Assembly (NCBI GenBank): GCA_913063325.1 | Contig: CAJXYE010000034.1 | Location: forward strand, 1-46,848 | Direction of reading: 5' to 3' | From: an uncultured Colwellia sp. | GTDB lineage: Bacteria > Pseudomonadota > Gammaproteobacteria > Enterobacterales > Alteromonadaceae | Length of the DNA stretch: 46,848 nt | Part shown: piece by piece, positions 24,858 to 34,294 of the stretch | Position numbering within the stretch: position 1 is the first letter of the stretch | Layout of the letters: each line of letters starts with the position of its first letter | The notes under the pieces: generated by a model | Told to the model about the DNA's origin: nothing | The model's database searches: none | Seen by the model: only the letters and a program-made list of their open reading frames with translations | Made by a program: the position numbers and the translations under genes

Positions 24858-25841
24858 ATGGATAATAAGAACCTTAATCAGTTTTTAAAGCGGTTAGAGC
24901 CTCTGCAAAGAGTAGTTATTCAAGCTCATGATTTCCCAGATCATGATGCGGTATCTTCCGCTTATGGCTTATCGATTATTTTACAGTCACTAGGTATGAA
25001 AACCTTGATTGTTTATAATGGCAATATTGACCGTATTTCATTATCTAATATGATCAAGTGGCTTGATATTCCTATTTTGCACTGTAGTAAAGCTGAACTA
25101 ACGCCCAATGATAAAATCATTACTGTAGACGGTTGCATTGGTGAAAAAAATGTCACTGATATGCCTGGTGATGAAATAGCTGTGATAGATCATCATGCGA
25201 TTACACCACCCAATAATCTCTGGTTCTGTGATATAAGACCTCACTATGGTGCGACCGCGACAATTATTTATGAATATTTTCAATTGTTGAATATTGAAAT
25301 ACCAAAAAGTGTCGCCACAGCATTATTGGTTGGGCTTAATATTGATACCGCAAACCTAACCAGGGGTTTTTGTGATGCTGATATAAAGTCATTTATAGCT
25401 TTTAATCAAATCGTAGATTTAAACTTAGTAAATAGAATTTGCCGAAATTCTTTAATTGCAAATGAGCTTATAAGTTTTCAACACGTATGTGATGATGTCA
25501 ATAACACCAACGGTATTGCTACCGTGTTATTAAAAGAACCCTGTGCAAAAAATCTCCTAGGTGTATTGGCTGATTTCTTATTGAGTGTGAATGAATATGA
25601 TATTGTGATCGTAGCAATGAATTATAACCAGGGTATTCAATTATCTTTACGGTCAGAATGCCCGAAAGTAAATGTCGGAAAACTGCTAAGGGAGGCCTTG
25701 AATCATAAACAAAGAGGCTTTGGTGGCGGTCATGCCCATATGGCCGGAGGGTTTATTTTAAGTGATAAAGTACAACATTTCATTAAGGGGAGTGACGCTC
25801 ATTTTTCACCCTTGATTGAGAAAATATCTTCAAGTAGATAA
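24858..25841 (+). CDS. DHH/DHHA1 phosphoesterase (NrnA-like)
   Basis: A 327-residue cytosolic protein of the DHH superfamily, whose members include oligoribonuclease/pAp phosphatase NrnA and RecJ. Metal-binding motifs in order: HDFPDHDAVSSAYGL near 23-37 (family H-x-x-x-D-x-D), VDGCIG near 90, and DHHA near 110. DHHA1 follows with the nucleic-acid-binding GFGGGHAHMAGGF near 290. Fold and length fit nanoRNase-like enzymes that degrade short RNAs or pAp or cyclic dinucleotide products; the exact substrate cannot be told. A terminator separates it from the envelope cluster, so co-function is not implied. Confidence 0.82.
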   Translation: MDNKNLNQFLKRLEPLQRVVIQAHDFPDHDAVSSAYGLSIILQSLGMKTLIVYNGNIDRISLSNMIKWLDIPILHCSKAELTPNDKIITVDGCIGEKNVTDMPGDEIAVIDHHAITPPNNLWFCDIRPHYGATATIIYEYFQLLNIEIPKSVATALLVGLNIDTANLTRGFCDADIKSFIAFNQIVDLNLVNRICRNSLIANELISFQHVCDDVNNTNGIATVLLKEPCAKNLLGVLADFLLSVNEYDIVIVAMNYNQGIQLSLRSECPKVNVGKLLREALNHKQRGFGGGHAHMAGGFILSDKVQHFIKGSDAHFSPLIEKISSSR

Positions 25842-26126
25842 ACTGAACGTTAATTGCGCCTCGTTCTTTTGTGGGGAACTTAATATTAACCAGCGGTATA
25901 ACAGTAGTTTATTCTTTAACTACGGATTCAACAGAAATATATTTGTTATGGTTGAGTGGAACTGACCACCGTCTTATCGTTTTCCAAGTCGTTTGGAGGG
26001 GGGACGATCTGGCTTTTCTGCTAGTCATGGGGGGCTTGACTAACCCTGAAGATGGAAGGCACTCGAGTAGGGTAAAGCGCTTTTAAACCTTAACTGTCTA
26101 GGTATATCAGGACGAGACAAAGTTAT
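25842..26126. other. intergenic region with a patch of GC-rich, atypical sequence
   Basis: Between the DHH gene and the shared terminator I find no convincing gene. A 71-codon frame from GTG 25871 exists but has no family likeness or membrane pattern. The part near 25960-26080 is markedly more GC-rich (for example GGAGGGGGGACGATCTGG) than its surroundings and ends with CTGTCTAGGTATATCAGGAC then GAGACAAAG. It could be a scrap of an insertion element; I cannot identify one. Confidence 0.4.
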
Positions 26127-26161
26127 TAAAAAAGCCCCTACATTCATGTAGGGGCTTTTTC
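26127..26161. terminator. bidirectional terminator
   Basis: AAAAAGCCCCTACA and TGTAGGGGCTTTTT with loop TTCA form a perfect 14-bp stem with A- and T-runs. It ends the minus-strand TonB receptor gene, 17 bases away, and any transcript from the DHH side. Confidence 0.92.
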
Positions 26162-26177
26162 GTTAGCTAGTTTATTA

Positions 26178-28520
26178 TTAAAAACTGGCTTGGAAACTAA
26201 TGCTTAAGTGTCTTGGTGCACCAATTTCAGCCTGTCCAGATTCTGTACGAGCGCCAGGTACTGAAAGTAAATTTTCAATGTACTCTTCATCAAGTAAGTT
26301 ATTTGCTTGTAGCCAAATTTTGTAATGACTCCACTCATAGCCTACTTGAGCATTAACCAATACACGCGCATCATTTTCAGGTTCATTGTTAGGATCAAAA
26401 TTTGGAATGATAGCGTATGGGTTGGTAAAAGGTACCGAAGAATCAGCGTAGTTAGCATTGGCATTAATATAAATACCACTGTCAAAGTTATAGCTGGTAG
26501 CTATATTTGCTGTCCATTCCGGTGCATCAGGAAATGGTCTGCCGGTTAATATAACGTCAGTACCTTGATTCTTAAATTCAAAATGTGTGAACTCAGTTTT
26601 AGTATAACCTACGCCACCAGTAACCGACCAGTTCTCTGTTGGATACCAAAAAACTTCTGTTTCAAAGCCTTTTACTGTCGAAGTACCAGCATTACGTGTT
26701 TCAACATCATATTGGTTGCCAGATAATTGCACATTTATTTGCTGATCTTTCCAGTCAAGGTAAAATAAGTTGGCATTAACAACTAAGCTACTGTCTAACC
26801 ATGTTGAGCGAAATGATAACTCGTAGTTGTCAGTGTACTCTGGCTCATAGGAATACACTCTTGATGTGGCTGTGTTTGAGCTAACGCCACCAGAGCGATA
26901 ACCTTTTTGGTAAATAAAGCTAGTGGTCATATCGCTGTTGAAATGATAGCTAAGACCTAACTTAGGCAAGAAGGCGTTAAAATCTTCATCTATCAATGGC
27001 TGTTGCCCTGAAGCCGACTGTGCTTGTGCGTAAAGGTTAGCATTTAAACCACTAATCAGTTGGGATAACATAGGATTACTGGCCGCGTAGCTTTTAGGAT
27101 CAGGTAATAAATGGGCATTATCTATTGTGTAGAAACTGGCATCTTCGTTTTCTTGACTCTCTTGGTCATATCGAAAACCGGCAATGATGTCTATATTGTC
27201 ATTGATAGAGTAGGTTGCATCAGCAAACAATGCAGCAGAGCTAACTGCGCTAGTATAATTAACTTCTGAGCCTAAGCGTACCGGATTTACCGGAGCATAA
27301 ATTCCTAGTACCTGATCAGCTAGCCCTTGTGGTAAACCAAGTCCGCCATACTCAGCTGGCGCTGTGAGTAAAGTTGGTACACCAAGTTGTGTTAGTGTGA
27401 TTGAGCGACCACCTGCAGAGTTATCCACTACATCTAGGTCTGAGTAATAAAAACCGACCACACCTTTTAAGTTTTCATAGTCAAAAGTTAAGCGTAGTTC
27501 TTGGCTAAACGTTTTATCAAGGCGGTCGTCTGTTAGCACGGATATAGGCTCAGGTGTTATATCACCATCCCAGTTATAGGCATAGCCTGCTTCATTATAG
27601 GTGGTGATTGAGTCAACAAACCAAGCATCGTTAATTTCATAGCCAAGTTCTAAAGTATAGATATCGGTATCCGTTGTTTCGAAAATGGGCTCATCAAAAT
27701 TTACTGTACGTGGATCTTTGGCATTATCGGTGAAAGACCATTTTGCGCCAACATCGGTTTCATCATGAGTATAGGTAAATAGCGCTGAAAAAGTGGCAAT
27801 GGCGCTTGGCTCCCACAGTAACTTAGCGCGATAATTTTCACTTTCTTCGGCATCTGAATTTTCTTGGCGGGCAATATTGTAGTTATAACCATCAAATTCT
27901 TTTTTTTCTGCACTAAAACGAAATGCTAATTCATCCTCTATTAAAGCTCCGCCGCCAGCAAGGCCTAATTCTTGTTGTCCTTCTTCACCTAAGGTTACTC
28001 TAGCTTTTCCACTCCACTCATAAGTCGGGTCTTGTGAGCGGATGATAATTGCACCAGCTAAGGCATTTCTGCCTTGAATTGTTGATTGTGGTCCTCGAAA
28101 CACCTCGACTTGGTTAACATCCCAAAGTGACATTTTACCTGATCTCACCATTCTAAACGGTAATGGCGCACCATCAAAATAAACACTGGTTAAATAACTA
28201 TTACCACCACCAGAAACATTAAAAGAATCAATACCACGAATGGTGAAGCCCTGGTTAGTACCACCATGAACATTAGGAATATGTTGAAACAAGTCTGAAG
28301 GGGTAGAAATATCAAGTTGTTCCAATGCTTTGGCGGTTGTTACCGAAACACTGTTCGCTGTTTCTTGTAATGATCTGTCAATTTTTTGTCCAGTAACGGT
28401 AATAGTTTCAATTCCTTCGGCTATTTCGGTATCACTTACTTGAGCGTAAGCTGATGATGATAAAGGGATTGCTGCAAATACCGCGATTTTAATTGCGCGA
28501 GCAAGCTGGGTGATTTTCAT
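26178..28520 (-). CDS. TonB-dependent outer-membrane receptor
   Basis: A 780-residue outer-membrane receptor for TonB-energised uptake, probably of an iron complex. It has a signal peptide (about 1-26, ending SSAYA), a TonB-box-like ETITVTG near 37-43, and a plug domain (about 45-170) with VEVFRGPQSTIQGRNALAGA. The C-terminal barrel ends in a terminal phenylalanine (SISFQASF). Receptors with this plug and the LDEEYIENL type C-terminal block are often iron-siderophore receptors, but the ligand cannot be read from the sequence. A good Fur-box match stands 30 bases before the start, which supports an iron role. Confidence 0.9.
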   Translation of the reverse strand: MKITQLARAIKIAVFAAIPLSSSAYAQVSDTEIAEGIETITVTGQKIDRSLQETANSVSVTTAKALEQLDISTPSDLFQHIPNVHGGTNQGFTIRGIDSFNVSGGGNSYLTSVYFDGAPLPFRMVRSGKMSLWDVNQVEVFRGPQSTIQGRNALAGAIIIRSQDPTYEWSGKARVTLGEEGQQELGLAGGGALIEDELAFRFSAEKKEFDGYNYNIARQENSDAEESENYRAKLLWEPSAIATFSALFTYTHDETDVGAKWSFTDNAKDPRTVNFDEPIFETTDTDIYTLELGYEINDAWFVDSITTYNEAGYAYNWDGDITPEPISVLTDDRLDKTFSQELRLTFDYENLKGVVGFYYSDLDVVDNSAGGRSITLTQLGVPTLLTAPAEYGGLGLPQGLADQVLGIYAPVNPVRLGSEVNYTSAVSSAALFADATYSINDNIDIIAGFRYDQESQENEDASFYTIDNAHLLPDPKSYAASNPMLSQLISGLNANLYAQAQSASGQQPLIDEDFNAFLPKLGLSYHFNSDMTTSFIYQKGYRSGGVSSNTATSRVYSYEPEYTDNYELSFRSTWLDSSLVVNANLFYLDWKDQQINVQLSGNQYDVETRNAGTSTVKGFETEVFWYPTENWSVTGGVGYTKTEFTHFEFKNQGTDVILTGRPFPDAPEWTANIATSYNFDSGIYINANANYADSSVPFTNPYAIIPNFDPNNEPENDARVLVNAQVGYEWSHYKIWLQANNLLDEEYIENLLSVPGARTESGQAEIGAPRHLSISFQASF

Positions 28521-28548
28521 AAAATATATTCCAAGAAAGGCTGTGAAT

Positions 28549-28567
28549 CGTAATGATAGTGATTATT
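28549..28567 (-). promoter_or_regulatory. candidate Fur box
   Basis: CGTAATGATAGTGATTATT matches the classical 19-base Fur consensus GATAATGATAATCATTATC at 14 positions, with the central TAATGATA perfect. It lies 29 bases upstream of the TonB receptor start and within the intergenic region shared with the small divergent gene, where Fur would repress under iron sufficiency. Confidence 0.6.
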
Positions 28568-28727
28568 GTTTGCGATATTACAAAGTGTAATCTAGTATTG
28601 CCAGTTTTATTTGTAATTTTTTATGTGCTGATAATTAATTCTGAGGTGTTATTTTTAAAAAGAAGGACTGTTTGCTGTATGTTTATTGCTGCGGTAACTC
28701 ATTGGTTGGCAAGTTAAGGAAATGCAT

Positions 28728-28931
28728 ATGTGGGGTAAGTCTTTTGCGGCATTCTTTGGTGGCTGTTTATTATCAATATTAATAATGCTTCATTTAAATC
28801 AATTCTTGCCGGCAGCGATTGATAAGCGTTTATTAATAGGTTTGTTAATTGCCTTGCCTATTTGGGGCGGGGTGATGCTACGCGAGCGACAATACCAAGT
28901 AAGCATGGTTAAGATGTCTAGGGTTATTTAA
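28728..28931 (+). CDS. small two-span membrane protein, 67 aa
   Basis: The product has two hydrophobic helices (SFAAFFGGCLLSILIML and LLIGLLIALPIWGGVML) separated by a short loop. I chose the second ATG (28728), which has AAGGA at a spacing of seven; the ATG two codons earlier is too close to that site. Small proteins of this shape occur beside TonB receptors and PepSY-type iron-reduction genes in related bacteria, but no PepSY gene follows here. It is divergent from the receptor, with the Fur box between them. Its stop overlaps the end of the convergent histidine kinase gene by eight bases. Confidence 0.65.
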   Translation: MWGKSFAAFFGGCLLSILIMLHLNQFLPAAIDKRLLIGLLIALPIWGGVMLRERQYQVSMVKMSRVI

Positions 28932-30258
28932 CTTTACTCTCAACAGGCCATGACATAGTGATTTTGGCGCCATTTTCGGTGTTTTCTAAGATGAATTCAC
29001 CGCCATGATTACGGGTGATTTCAGCACAGAGTGATAAGCCAATGCCTGAGCCATGACTTTTAGTGGTGTAAAAAGGTGTTAGGGCATTATCAAGGTTAGC
29101 AAAACCAGGGCCATTATCTTTAATTTCAATTATTTGCTTGGTTTGTTGCTGCCCATGTGAATTATCTTGTCGGTAAAATAGATTTACCTCAATCTGGCAA
29201 TGTTCTTCATTACACGCTTCTTGGGCATTTTTGAAAATATTGATTAATATTTGCGCCATTTGTTGTGGGTCAGCAAAGCATTGATTACTGCCTTGATAAT
29301 GTATTAAACAAGGCTCGGTGATCATGCCCTTAGCTTCATCAAGTAAGTCATTAAAATCAAACCAACTTGATTGTGGGGCAGGTAAGTGGCTCAACTGGCT
29401 ATATTGCTCAATAAAGCTAAGTAAGCGGTTACTACGCTGTCTGATCCTGCTCAGTACTAAGCGTACTTGATCTTCATTAAAACCATCATTGCATAATAGT
29501 GTATCGGCCATCGATGCCATTGGCGTTAAAGAATTACGCAGTTCATGAGCTAATACTCTTATCAGGTTTTGTTGAGTAATGCTTTGTTGCTGATGTAGTG
29601 GTTGAGAAATATCTAGAGCAGAAAAAATATGACATTTTTTTTGTTGAAAGAGGTAGCTGATGCTTTGACATTGCCATTGTTGATTAAACTGACTGTGGCT
29701 TAAGTTACCATTTTCAATGGAAAACCCTAAATCTTCAGCGGCTGCGCCAATAAGCATCGGCTGTTGTATTTTTTCTTTCATGGCGATATTGCGATAACTC
29801 AGCTGATTATTTTCATCAAATAAGCATACCGGAATTGGCCAAGAATCAAGAATATGGCTAAGTACATTTTCCAGCGTTTGGCTTTGCTGTACTTTGTGCG
29901 CGTTACCTACGGCTAAAGCGGATATTTCTTGCTGTAATTCAGCCAATAAGTTGTCTTGGTGCTGAACTTTAAAGCGTAAATTTGTTTCACCTTCACGGAT
30001 AACTTGGGTATAGGTAGTCAGTTGCATAATGGCTTGTCGCCAAAAGTAATAACTACGCCAAGCGATCCAAATAAGCGGATAAGACAGAACAAAAACGAAT
30101 GTGATGGTGGCTAACTTACTCCAACCAAGCGTATAAGTAAGTGCTGTAACTAAGGATAAGACAACTAATACAGTACTAGCTAAACCAAAGATCAACCATT
30201 GTTCATGGCTGAACTTTAGGCTTAAATTTGGATTTAAGGACTTTGCTGGTTTATTCAT
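28924..30258 (-). CDS. sensor histidine kinase (NtrY/NtrB-like)
   Basis: A membrane histidine kinase with two N-terminal helices (about residues 20-75), a PAS-like segment (about 125-215) and the kinase core. The phosphorylated histidine is in VLAHELRNSLTPMASMAD; the ATP-binding domain shows NIFKNAQEACNEEH, IKDNGPGFAN and TTKSHGSGIGLSL. I took the ATG at 30258; in-frame ATGs at 30282 and 30294 overlap the end of the response regulator gene and are possible. It is the partner of that regulator and the last gene of the efflux/two-component cluster. The short loop between the two helices leaves little periplasmic sensor. Confidence 0.9.
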   Translation of the reverse strand: MNKPAKSLNPNLSLKFSHEQWLIFGLASTVLVVLSLVTALTYTLGWSKLATITFVFVLSYPLIWIAWRSYYFWRQAIMQLTTYTQVIREGETNLRFKVQHQDNLLAELQQEISALAVGNAHKVQQSQTLENVLSHILDSWPIPVCLFDENNQLSYRNIAMKEKIQQPMLIGAAAEDLGFSIENGNLSHSQFNQQWQCQSISYLFQQKKCHIFSALDISQPLHQQQSITQQNLIRVLAHELRNSLTPMASMADTLLCNDGFNEDQVRLVLSRIRQRSNRLLSFIEQYSQLSHLPAPQSSWFDFNDLLDEAKGMITEPCLIHYQGSNQCFADPQQMAQILINIFKNAQEACNEEHCQIEVNLFYRQDNSHGQQQTKQIIEIKDNGPGFANLDNALTPFYTTKSHGSGIGLSLCAEITRNHGGEFILENTENGAKITMSWPVESKVK

Positions 30259-30271
30259 ATTGTTCAGTTTC

Positions 30272-31624
30272 TTACTCGGCATGTTGAATAGCAAACTTTT
30301 CTAAGCGGCGGTAAAGCGCATTTCGAGAAATATCTAGTAACTTTGCCGCCTCAATAACTTGACCTCCAGTGACAGCCATAGCTTTTTCAATCAGTTGCTT
30401 CTCTGCTTGTTCAAGGGGTTGTAATATTACCGTGTCATTAGCGTTATCTGTACTTTCTAGTAACAGTTGTTGCGCGGTAATTTCATCACCAGCAGTGAGT
30501 AATACCGCACGTTCTATCATATGACTAAATTCACGAATATTACCCGGCCACTTGTGCTGCTTTAATTTATTGAGTGCACAGGGTTTGATTGTTAATGCTT
30601 GTTTTCGATACTTTTCACTAAATTTTATAATAAAGCTATTGGCTAAGTCTTCAATATCTTCAAGTCGTTCACGCAAGGGTGGAATGGTAATAACAATGGT
30701 ATTTAAACGATATAACAAATCTTGTCGAAACGCTTGCTCACTTACCAATTGATTTAGATCTGCATTAGTAGCGCTAATTAAACGCGCGTCAGCCACTTGT
30801 GTTTGGCTTGAGCCTAATACTTCATATTGCCCTGTTTCTAATACTCGTAATAATTTAGGCTGTAGTGTTAAGGGCAGAGAGCCAATCTCATCAAAAAACA
30901 GCGTGCCTTTGTCAGCTAGTTGAAAACGACCAATGCGATTTTGCTTAGCATCAGTAAAGGCGCCTTTTTGATGACCAAAAAGCTCACTTTCAAACAAGTT
31001 TTCAGGAATTGCAGCCATATTCACCGCAATGAGTGGAGCATTTTGGCGTGAAGATAGTTGATGAATTCGCTCAGCAAGCAGTGACTTACCGGTACCATTT
31101 TCACCTAATATGAGTATGTTGGCATCTGTTGGCGCAATTTGCTCTATTAATGTTTCAATAGCTTGCATACTTGGTGATTGGCAAACCCAAGGTTTTTTAT
31201 TATCGCCAGCGAGTAGTTGTCGATAACCTTGGTTCTGTTCTTTAACTTTAGAAAAGCTTAATTGTTGTTTAATACTGTTTAATAGCTTAATTTTATTCCA
31301 AGGTTTTTCAATAAAGTCATTAGCGCCTTTTTGTAAGCCTTGTACAGCAAGTTCAATTGAACCCCAAGCTGTCATTAATATCACGGGGATATTTAATGGC
31401 TGTAACTGCTCTAAAATTGCTAAACCTTCTTGTCCACTGGTGGTATCGCGAGAAAAGTTCATATCTAGTAATACCAAATCGGGATGCTGACGGTTACTTT
31501 GTATGATGATTTCTTTAGCGTTACCGGCTTCAATGATCTGATACCCTTCTTCGCTGAGTAATAAGTTTAATGCTAAACGTATATCTTCATCATCGTCGGC
31601 AATTAAAATAGTGGCGTTTGACAT
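30272..31624 (-). CDS. NtrC-family sigma-54-dependent response regulator
   Basis: A 450-residue regulator with a receiver domain (1-120; phosphorylation site Asp54 in LVLLDMNF, acidic pocket ADDDED near 9-14), an AAA+ domain (about 150-380) and a Fis-type helix-turn-helix (about 405-445, GGQVIEAAKLLDISRNALYR). The AAA+ domain has Walker A GENGTGKS and the sigma-54 contact loop GAFTDA (ELFGHQKGAFTDAK), so it should activate sigma-54 promoters. A near-consensus sigma-54 promoter lies upstream of the adaptor gene of the neighbouring ABC system, the probable target. Confidence 0.93.
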   Translation of the reverse strand: MSNATILIADDDEDIRLALNLLLSEEGYQIIEAGNAKEIIIQSNRQHPDLVLLDMNFSRDTTSGQEGLAILEQLQPLNIPVILMTAWGSIELAVQGLQKGANDFIEKPWNKIKLLNSIKQQLSFSKVKEQNQGYRQLLAGDNKKPWVCQSPSMQAIETLIEQIAPTDANILILGENGTGKSLLAERIHQLSSRQNAPLIAVNMAAIPENLFESELFGHQKGAFTDAKQNRIGRFQLADKGTLFFDEIGSLPLTLQPKLLRVLETGQYEVLGSSQTQVADARLISATNADLNQLVSEQAFRQDLLYRLNTIVITIPPLRERLEDIEDLANSFIIKFSEKYRKQALTIKPCALNKLKQHKWPGNIREFSHMIERAVLLTAGDEITAQQLLLESTDNANDTVILQPLEQAEKQLIEKAMAVTGGQVIEAAKLLDISRNALYRRLEKFAIQHAE

Positions 31625-31687
31625 AGGGTTTCCAAAAGTTATGTGACTTTTATTTACTAAAAAAAATAAAATAAATTAAGATAAAAG

Positions 31688-31718
31688 AAAAGGAAACGAG
31701 TCAGTCGTTTCCTTTTTT
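31688..31718. terminator. terminator between the ABC operon and the two-component genes
   Basis: AAGGAAACGA and TCGTTTCCTT with loop GTCAG form a perfect 10-bp stem, extended by A/T pairs and flanked by T- and A-runs. It lies between the end of the permease gene and the start of the regulator gene on the same strand, so it separates, at least in part, two transcripts. Confidence 0.85.
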
Positions 31719-31801
31719 GCTGGCTATTAGCCATGTACTGATAGTATGCCAATTACTTTAGTCGCTTGGCTAGTACTAAAGCGCATTGCTACTGAGTAAT
31801 T

Positions 31802-34294
31802 TTACTCTTCACGTAGAGCTTGCATAGGATCGCTACTAATCACCCGCCATGCAGGCATGATGACAGACAAAAGAACAATAATTACCAAAATACTATCTAA
31901 AGCGGCCATCGCTAACCAGTTAAAGTCAGGTAACATTTCTAGCTTTTGTGATATTTGTGGATAACCCAATGCTGAAATAACAAAACCTAAACCTAAACCT
32001 ATCACTAACATGGCCAGCGCATCTTTTAAAATAAAGTTCACTAGTTTAGCTTGTTTAGCCCCTGTTGCCATACGCACTGCCAATTCATACTTTCTATGGT
32101 TCGTGGTCATTTGTGTAAGGCCAGCAACACCAATCGCAGCAAGGAAAAGGGTAAGTCCTGTCATGACTAATACTATCCATAAACTCAGGCGTTGGTTTAG
32201 TGTTTGTCTTTCCCAAACACTGGCTAATGATTGAATATTTAGGTTAGTTAAACGTGGAAACTGACGTTTAATTTCATCTTCTAACATCTCAGGTGTTATG
32301 GTTTTTCCTTCAGCTAACATCACAGTGAACTGCATAGTGGTGCCAGGTCTTATTCTATGAGAGTAAATTGAAGGTAAACCTAACGGCTCAGCAATACCCG
32401 TTTGACTCAAAGTATTTGCCACGATACCAGTGACAATGGATGGTGGCATTGAACCATCAGCGCGCATTCTAATGGTTTTACCAATAATCTCCTGGTAGCT
32501 AAGCTCTGAAAATAATGTTTTTGCCATATTTTCATCGATAACTATTCTGTCTTCATCGTTATCAATTTGTGCTTGGCTTACATTTGCGCCTGCTAGTAGT
32601 GGAATCTTAAAGGTAGAGAAATAATTTGCGCTTAAGGTTTTTATTTGATGAATAACACGTACGCCAGACTCTTCATCACGAAAGGCATTTACTCGCAGTG
32701 AATCAGACAAGGGCCCATAATTAGGTACAATAACTTGGCTATCACTGACTTGTTGCTCTATTAAGTTAGAGATATTATCAAGTAATTGTTTCGCTTCGCT
32801 TTTACCGTAATTATCAAAATCATTCAGTTGGGTAACGTACTCTTCATCACTTACCGTTACGCCAATTTCATAGCTATTACCAAGTTCATAACCCGTGTCT
32901 TGATAAACTGCTTGATAGCTTTGTATCGCGATCATCACCGAAGCGGTAAGCAATATCGAGGCAATTGAAAGTTGCAGTACCATTAATACACGGCTTAACC
33001 ATTGATTGCTTTGCGCTTGAATACCTTTACCGCTACTGTTTAAGTTATTACCTAGTGCTTCTTTATCAATATCAACCAGCGCTAGGGCACTAAATAAAAC
33101 ACTTAATGCTAAGATGATGGCGATTGAAGCAAGTATGGTTGTGCCATTAATGCCAATCTCATCTATCATAGGTAAACTATCACCAGCAATTAACGGTAAA
33201 CTTCTGATCGCCCAACCGGTAACTAATAAGCCTGTAACTGCTGCGAGAACAAAGCTTGGTAAGTTTTCCAGTAATACCATTAATCTCACTTTAGTTAAAC
33301 TTGCACCTAAACTGATTTGAATGGCAAACTCTTTGGTTCTGCCTTGGTAATGCGCGATAAATAGATTTAATAAGTTAAGTGTCGCCATTAATAACAAACC
33401 AATCACAGCAGCAAATAAGGCAATAAGTAATTTTTCAGTTTCACCTAACATATTGCTTCGGTACATACCGCCAACGGCTTCTTTATTGGTGTTATTCATA
33501 AAATCCAGAAACATCTGTACTTGATCACCATCGACATTGCGGGTGACATAATCTTCCAACCAGGCATCTACTTGTGCTTGTGATGGCATAGTCGCTTTGC
33601 CATTGGCTGATTTCAGTAATATGTTGTCAATTTCATTACTTATATTGCCGACATTATCAGTTTTAGCTTTGATTTTATCTAAATTGGTAATAAACCAAAC
33701 CTGCTGAGTAATAATGGCTTGGTTGCTTTTAATGGCCATAACATCTTCAATGACACCGGCAATGATATAATTTTTATTGGTAATGGTGATTTGTTTACCA
33801 ATAACAGACTTAACGCCAGCAAAAGCATTCTGCCAAAGGCTATTTGAAATCCATACAGACTTTTCTGGCGACTCTACACTAACGTCATCACCTAGTAATA
33901 ATTGGCTACCTAATACAGACAGGATATTATTTGATGCATCATAGCGGGTTGTTGCAAAGGTGGTGTTGTTAACGACAACATCTTGCTCTGAAGGCGTAAT
34001 ACCCGCCCACTCTCCTAGATCACCAAACTTCTCACTAAAGTCAGCCAAGCGGTTCATATTCCAGTATGAAACACTTAAGGTGTCCGACATTTTAAAACGG
34101 TAATCCAGGGTTTGCAGTGATGCTTCGTTTTTAATGCCTTGCAGTGGCTGATACAACAAGGTTGATGAAATAGAAATAACACTTAACACTGCACCTAAGG
34201 TTAAACCAAGGGTTAAGATAAGTGGCACGCTTAAACGTGGTAATGAAAATACCCGTGTTATGCCTTGTATTAATGATTTTTTGAATAAACTCAT
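31802..34294 (-). CDS. MacB-like ABC transporter permease with two FtsX domains
   Basis: An 830-residue inner-membrane permease. An N-terminal helix is followed by a large periplasmic MacB-type domain (about 45-275) and a first FtsX helix bundle (about 280-420: ALFAAVIGLLLMATLNLLNL and TKEFAIQISLGASLTKVRLM). A second helix and periplasmic domain follow (about 440-690), then a second FtsX bundle (about 700-815: RKYELAVRMATGAKQAKLVN). Such twin-FtsX permeases work as mechanotransmission exporters rather than classical pumps. The start overlaps the end of the ATPase gene by four bases. The substrate may be a peptide, antibiotic or lipid; it cannot be told from this. Confidence 0.9.
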   Translation of the reverse strand: MSLFKKSLIQGITRVFSLPRLSVPLILTLGLTLGAVLSVISISSTLLYQPLQGIKNEASLQTLDYRFKMSDTLSVSYWNMNRLADFSEKFGDLGEWAGITPSEQDVVVNNTTFATTRYDASNNILSVLGSQLLLGDDVSVESPEKSVWISNSLWQNAFAGVKSVIGKQITITNKNYIIAGVIEDVMAIKSNQAIITQQVWFITNLDKIKAKTDNVGNISNEIDNILLKSANGKATMPSQAQVDAWLEDYVTRNVDGDQVQMFLDFMNNTNKEAVGGMYRSNMLGETEKLLIALFAAVIGLLLMATLNLLNLFIAHYQGRTKEFAIQISLGASLTKVRLMVLLENLPSFVLAAVTGLLVTGWAIRSLPLIAGDSLPMIDEIGINGTTILASIAIILALSVLFSALALVDIDKEALGNNLNSSGKGIQAQSNQWLSRVLMVLQLSIASILLTASVMIAIQSYQAVYQDTGYELGNSYEIGVTVSDEEYVTQLNDFDNYGKSEAKQLLDNISNLIEQQVSDSQVIVPNYGPLSDSLRVNAFRDEESGVRVIHQIKTLSANYFSTFKIPLLAGANVSQAQIDNDEDRIVIDENMAKTLFSELSYQEIIGKTIRMRADGSMPPSIVTGIVANTLSQTGIAEPLGLPSIYSHRIRPGTTMQFTVMLAEGKTITPEMLEDEIKRQFPRLTNLNIQSLASVWERQTLNQRLSLWIVLVMTGLTLFLAAIGVAGLTQMTTNHRKYELAVRMATGAKQAKLVNFILKDALAMLVIGLGLGFVISALGYPQISQKLEMLPDFNWLAMAALDSILVIIVLLSVIMPAWRVISSDPMQALREE

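Noticed and set aside
25871..26086. 71-codon open frame from GTG in the gap after the DHH gene
   Set aside because: No family likeness, no membrane pattern, and part of it runs through an atypical GC-rich patch; probably chance.
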